DNA of 8,780 nt from a bacterium (GTDB taxonomy: Bacteria > Bacillota_I > Bacilli_A > Acholeplasmatales > JAEDCM01), in NCBI GenBank assembly GCA_024695185.1, contig JAILIR010000223.1, positions 1-8,780 on the forward strand. Direction: 5' to 3'. Made by a program: the position numbers and the translations under genes. Below the pieces are notes generated by a model, which had not been told where the DNA came from, did not search any database, and saw only the letters and a list, made by a program, of their open reading frames with translations. Of the stretch, positions 5,983 to 8,780 are shown piece by piece. The first letter of the stretch is position 1. Each line of letters starts with the position of its first letter.

Positions 5983-7176
5983 ATGAAAATTATGGTTGTT
6001 AATGCTGGCTCATCATCAGTAAAATTTCAATTATTTGAAATGCCAGAAGAAAAAGTTATTGCTGCTGGAGTAGTAGAAAGAATTGGTATTAAAGATTCTA
6101 TCTATACTATTAAGTATAATGGTAAGAAAAACGAACAAATTATGGATGTTAAAGACCACAATGAAGCAGTTGAAATGATTTTAAAAGATTTAGTAAAACT
6201 TGGAATCTTAAAATCATTAGATGAAATCAAGGGTGTAGGTCATAGAATTGTGCAAGGTGGAGAATTCTTCAAGTCAAGTGTATTATTAAATGAAGAATAC
6301 ATTCAAAAGATTGATGAATTAGCTGCTTTAGCTCCACTTCACAATAAAGCACACGTTATTGGTATTAGAGCATGTCAAAAGGCTCTACCAAATGTACCAA
6401 TGGTTGCTGTATTTGATACAACATTCCATCAAACAATGGCTGTAGATGCTTATATGTATGCACTACCATATGAATGGTATACAAAATACAAAGTAAGAAA
6501 ATATGGTGCACATGGTACAAGCCATAGATATGTATCTAGAAGAATTGCTGATTTACTAGGTTTAGATTACAATAATTCAAAAATTATTGTTTGTCATATC
6601 GGTAATGGTGCAAGTATTTCTGCTGTTAAAAATGGTAAGTGTGTTGATACATCAATGGGTCTAACACCACTTGGAGGTATTCCAATGGGAACTCGTTGTG
6701 GAGATATCGATCCATCTGTAGTTGAATTTATGTGCAATAATGCAGGCTATACAGTTCAAGAAGTAACAACAATGCTTAATAAGAAGAGTGGATACCTTGG
6801 AATGAGTAATGGTGTTGGTCAAGATACTAGAGATATCAAGAAAGGTATGCTTGAAGGAAATGAATTATGCAAAAACACTTTTGAAATTCAATCAAAGAGA
6901 ATTGTAGATTTCGTTGCAGCTTATTATGTATATATGGGTGGATGTGATGCTATAGCATTTACTGCTGGTGTTGCTGAAAACATTCCTTACTTAAGACAAA
7001 GAGTTGTTGAAAGACTAGAATGCTTAGGAGCTAAGCTAGACTATAAACAAAATGATACATTATCTGATGAAAGAAGAATTTCTACACCAGATTCAAAAAT
7101 GGAAATTTGGATTGTTCCAACTAACGAAGAATTATTAATCGCTAGAGATACAATTGAATTTGCTAATTTAAAGTAA
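5983..7176 (+). CDS. ackA: Acetate kinase
   Basis: A 397-residue acetate kinase (acetyl phosphate + ADP to acetate + ATP), cytoplasmic, of normal family length. Visible motifs are NAGSSSVKF (7-15), GHRIVQGGE (86-94, substrate Arg88), FDTTFHQT with catalytic Asp145, HGTSHRYVS with His177, HIGNGASISAVKNGK (205-219), TPLGGIPMGTRCGDIDP with Arg238, FTAGVAEN, and TNEELLIARDT close to the C-terminus. By alignment with the well-studied Methanosarcina enzyme, Arg88, Asp145, His177 and Arg238 match its Arg91, Asp148, His180 and Arg241. Some usually conserved positions differ: Q91 in place of His in HRVVHGGE, Gly in TPLEG, and Ala in the second Gly of GIGEN. The ATG at 5983 is 8 nt after GGAGGA (5969-5974), which lies in the end of ytxK, so the two form one operon. 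No pta is in the window. Confidence 0.97.
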   Translation: MKIMVVNAGSSSVKFQLFEMPEEKVIAAGVVERIGIKDSIYTIKYNGKKNEQIMDVKDHNEAVEMILKDLVKLGILKSLDEIKGVGHRIVQGGEFFKSSVLLNEEYIQKIDELAALAPLHNKAHVIGIRACQKALPNVPMVAVFDTTFHQTMAVDAYMYALPYEWYTKYKVRKYGAHGTSHRYVSRRIADLLGLDYNNSKIIVCHIGNGASISAVKNGKCVDTSMGLTPLGGIPMGTRCGDIDPSVVEFMCNNAGYTVQEVTTMLNKKSGYLGMSNGVGQDTRDIKKGMLEGNELCKNTFEIQSKRIVDFVAAYYVYMGGCDAIAFTAGVAENIPYLRQRVVERLECLGAKLDYKQNDTLSDERRISTPDSKMEIWIVPTNEELLIARDTIEFANLK

Positions 7177-7184
7177 AAAAAAAT

Positions 7185-7212
7185 AAAAATTGTCCGTTTG
7201 GGCAATTTTTTT
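7185..7212 (+). terminator. Intrinsic terminator after ackA
   Basis: AAAAATTGTCC (7185-7195) pairs with GGGCAATTTTT (7200-7210), including one G-T wobble, around a GTTT loop. The T run continues to 7212. It starts 8 nt after the ackA stop. Confidence 0.9.
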
Positions 7213-7224
7213 ATGATTTTGTAG

Positions 7225-7230
7225 TATAAT
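7225..7230 (+). promoter_or_regulatory. -10 box of the cyclophilin-like lipoprotein gene
   Basis: A perfect TATAAT lies 7 nt before the AAGGTG ribosome binding site (7238-7243). No clear -35 is visible, because that position falls in the preceding terminator. The implied transcript starts at the Shine-Dalgarno. Confidence 0.45.
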
Positions 7231-7249
7231 ATGCCTAAAGGTGACCTTT

Positions 7250-7756
7250 ATGAAAAGATTTATAATTTTAATTACAACTTTAGTTTTAATGTGCTCTCTT
7301 GTTTCTTGTAGTAGATCTACATCGAATCCAACTACTGAGCCAAGCCAACCTACTACGCAGGAGCCTACTACTACAACACATAATAATGAGGATGATGAAC
7401 TTATGAATAAAACTTTATTTTTAAAAATTGGTAATACTGAAGTTGATGCTAGTTGGCTTGATAATGATTCCGTTACAGCATTAAAGAAACTAGCGAAAGA
7501 TAACCTTACTATCAAAATGCATATGTATGGTGGTTTCGAGCAAGTTGGTTCTTTAGGAACATCAATTACATCAGCTGATACCAGAATTACTACTTCGCCA
7601 GGAGACATTGTTTTATATTCATCTAAACAAATAGTAATCTTCTATGATTCAAATACATGGGCTTATACTAAACTAGGTCACATCAATTTATCTAAGAGTG
7701 AACTAACTGACTTATTAGGCGATGGTGATGTAACCATTGCAATAACCTTAAAATAA
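7250..7756 (+). CDS. Lipoprotein with cyclophilin-like domain
   Basis: A 168-residue predicted lipoprotein. It has K2-R3, a hydrophobic stretch 4-18 and the lipobox LVSC with Cys20, followed by a Thr/Pro/Ser/Glu-rich tether (about 21-50). Residues about 53-168 fit the cyclophilin-like beta-barrel family (Cyclophil_like2 type): an opening TLFLKIGNTEVDASW strand, GDIVLYSSKQIVIFYDS, WAYTKLGHI and a closing GDGDVTIAITL. Proteins of this family share the cyclophilin fold, but prolyl isomerase activity has not generally been shown and the classical cyclophilin active site is not recognisable here, so a binding role is as likely as catalysis. I chose ATG 7250, 6 nt after AGGTG (7239-7243). An in-frame GTG at 7241 is part of the ribosome binding site. 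The gene lies between two terminators and is therefore monocistronic. Confidence 0.82.
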   Translation: MKRFIILITTLVLMCSLVSCSRSTSNPTTEPSQPTTQEPTTTTHNNEDDELMNKTLFLKIGNTEVDASWLDNDSVTALKKLAKDNLTIKMHMYGGFEQVGSLGTSITSADTRITTSPGDIVLYSSKQIVIFYDSNTWAYTKLGHINLSKSELTDLLGDGDVTIAITLK

Positions 7757-7764
7757 AAACACCG

Positions 7765-7780
7765 CTAGATTTTACTCTAG
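7765..7780 (+). other. Small inverted repeat upstream of the terminator
   Basis: CTAGA (7765-7769) and TCTAG (7776-7780) form a short 5-bp hairpin with a 6-nt loop and no T run. It lies between the lipoprotein stop codon and the main terminator. It may add to 3'-end structure or may be chance. Confidence 0.3.
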
Positions 7781-7786
7781 ATAGTT

Positions 7787-7826
7787 ATCGTTCATATGTT
7801 GTGTGCACATTTGGACGATTTTTTTT
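7787..7826 (+). terminator. Intrinsic terminator after the cyclophilin-like lipoprotein gene
   Basis: ATCGTTCATATGT (7787-7799) pairs with ACATTTGGACGAT (7807-7819), with one T-T mismatch and one G-T wobble, around a 7-nt loop. It is followed by T's to 7826. The stem is long for this genome and is followed by a second T-rich run to 7835. Confidence 0.85.
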
Positions 7827-7847
7827 ATTTTTTTTCAAAGATTTTGG

Positions 7848-7877
7848 CACCTCGTCCGTATATATAGGTTAGAGGTG
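7848..7877 (+). promoter_or_regulatory. Inverted repeat able to mask the ribosome binding site of the last gene
   Basis: CACCTC (7848-7853) is the exact reverse complement of GAGGTG (7872-7877), the Shine-Dalgarno of the gene starting at 7886, with an 18-nt AU-rich loop between. It could sequester the site in a transcript that starts upstream. A -10 like TATATA (7861-7866) lies in the loop. If transcription begins after it, the left arm would be absent from the RNA. Confidence 0.35.
7859..7866 (+). promoter_or_regulatory. Possible -10 region of the Ig-like repeat protein gene
   Basis: TATATATA (7859-7866) lies 5 nt before the ribosome binding site. TTGGCA (7844-7849) resembles a -35 but is only about 9-11 nt away, too close for a normal promoter. 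This is weak. Confidence 0.25.
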
Positions 7878-7885
7878 ATAAAAAT

Positions 7886-8780
7886 ATGAAGAAATTTTTA
7901 CTATTATTAATTGTGCCTTTATGCTTTTTTGGCGTAATAAAAAAAGCGAAAGCTGATAATACATCAGGCTATGAAATAAGGTTTTATGAAACGGAGTGTT
8001 ATGTCCCTATAGGGGGTAATGTTTATGATTATCTTCCTACAGCATATGTATATGATACTTTATATGACTGTTTTGAAACAGATGAGAATATGAGTTATAC
8101 ATATAACTATCAAGGTATTAAATTTGAAAACATTAATACCTCAAGGCCAGGCCACTCTATAGGATACATGTATGCTTATAATGCTAATTATTCATGCCCT
8201 ATGAAGCTTCAAAAAATAGATGTATATGTTTATGATGATGAAGCACCTATTGTTAGTGTAGACACATTAATTTTAAAAAGGTATAATGAAGAATTAAATA
8301 TCTTGGATTATGTAGCATATAGCGATAATGCAAGTGGCTTATGTACGGTTGAATTAATAGGAGAAGCTACACTAGATGTAGTAGATAGTTATGGCTTAAC
8401 TGTGAGAGTTTCTGACTCTTCAGGTAACTACACAGATAAGGCAATTTCTATTAGAGTATATGATGATATAGAGCCTATTATTGAGTGCGATGATGTTATT
8501 GAAATACCTATTAATAGTACTTTTAATAAGGCTGATTATTTTAAGGTTTATGATGATTATGATGGCAATCTTGAATATGAAATAGAAGATATTGATACAA
8601 CCAAATTTGGTGAAAAAAATATCACTATAACAGCTACTGATTCATCGGGTAATACAATAAGTAAAACCATACTTATTAAAATACTTGATGATATTAAACC
8701 AATACTTACAGTTAATAGTTATAATCTAAATGTTATGGAAGATTATGACCTATTAGATAACATTATAGAACTAAGTGATA
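7886..8780 (+). CDS. Secreted protein with tandem Ig-like repeats (3' end outside the window)
   Basis: A partial gene: 298 residues read without a stop to the window edge. The ATG at 7886 is 8 nt after AGGTG (7873-7877). A Sec signal peptide is likely: KK at 2-3, hydrophobic 4-18, and cleavage after AKA (21-23). There is no lipobox. Residues 24-114 are an unrecognised beta-rich region. Then Ig-like modules repeat with a period of about 75 residues: linker motifs VYDDEAPIVSV (115), VYDDIEPIIEC (191) and ILDDIKPILTV (266), and DSSGN motifs at 177-181 and 252-256. The pattern fits DUF5011/HYR-type bacterial Ig-like domains in surface proteins. A wall or membrane anchor, if present, must lie beyond the edge. 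The binding target is unknown; an adhesin or extracellular enzyme scaffold is possible. Confidence 0.8.
   Translation, partial: MKKFLLLLIVPLCFFGVIKKAKADNTSGYEIRFYETECYVPIGGNVYDYLPTAYVYDTLYDCFETDENMSYTYNYQGIKFENINTSRPGHSIGYMYAYNANYSCPMKLQKIDVYVYDDEAPIVSVDTLILKRYNEELNILDYVAYSDNASGLCTVELIGEATLDVVDSYGLTVRVSDSSGNYTDKAISIRVYDDIEPIIECDDVIEIPINSTFNKADYFKVYDDYDGNLEYEIEDIDTTKFGEKNITITATDSSGNTISKTILIKILDDIKPILTVNSYNLNVMEDYDLLDNIIELSD

Noticed and set aside
7168..7608. Minus-strand open frame of 146 codons spanning the ackA terminator and the second lipoprotein gene
   Set aside because: It passes through a terminator, has no recognisable domain, and the plus strand encodes a clear lipobox and cyclophilin-like domain with a good ribosome binding site.

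Overview
The window is AT-rich by eye, with short intergenic gaps, TTG/GTG/ATG starts behind strong AGGAGG or AGGTGAT ribosome binding sites, and intrinsic terminators ending in T runs. Two proteins carry lipoprotein signals and one a Sec-type signal. A superoxide reductase, a flavodiiron protein and an acetate kinase point to an anaerobic, acetate-forming Bacillota. The ytxK-ackA gene order is Bacilli-like, so an uncultured gut lineage near Erysipelotrichia/Acholeplasma is a reasonable guess, not a proven placement. All Trp codons are TGG, no gene contains an in-frame TGA, and the eight complete genes stop at TAA (seven) or TAG (one).

Layout. (1) 80-1516 (+): a surface lipoprotein with a Listeria-Bacteroides (Flg_new/InlB B-type) repeat and a DUF6273 C-terminal domain. 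It converges on (2) 1541-2272 (-), a single-frame fusion of a YidD domain to an MnmM/YtqB-type methyltransferase; the two share a bidirectional terminator. (3) 2413-4585 (+): a two-gene oxygen/superoxide defence operon, a desulfoferrodoxin followed after 1 nt by a four-module flavodiiron protein (beta-lactamase-like diiron, flavodoxin, flavin reductase, short-spaced rubredoxin). (4) 4649-5041 (+): a small PNPOx-like flavin-binding protein. (5) 5090-7176 (+): ytxK and ackA. (6) 7250-7756 (+): a lipoprotein with a cyclophilin-like domain. (7) 7886 to the window end (+): a secreted protein with tandem Ig-like repeats, cut by the edge.

Functional picture. The SOR/flavodiiron operon would remove superoxide and O2, with the fused flavin reductase and rubredoxin feeding electrons internally. 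AckA makes ATP from acetyl phosphate, and YtxK is its conserved neighbour of unclear role. The surface proteins at both ends are accessory. No mobile element, CRISPR array, tRNA or rRNA was seen. No gap without a gene exceeds about 140 bases.

The most notable points are the YidD-methyltransferase fusion, a terminator-like hairpin between promoter and ribosome binding site of the superoxide reductase, and the habit of several genes here of placing the -10 box only 4-7 nt before the Shine-Dalgarno, which implies very short leaders. I did not find convincing evidence of an entirely new multi-gene system.
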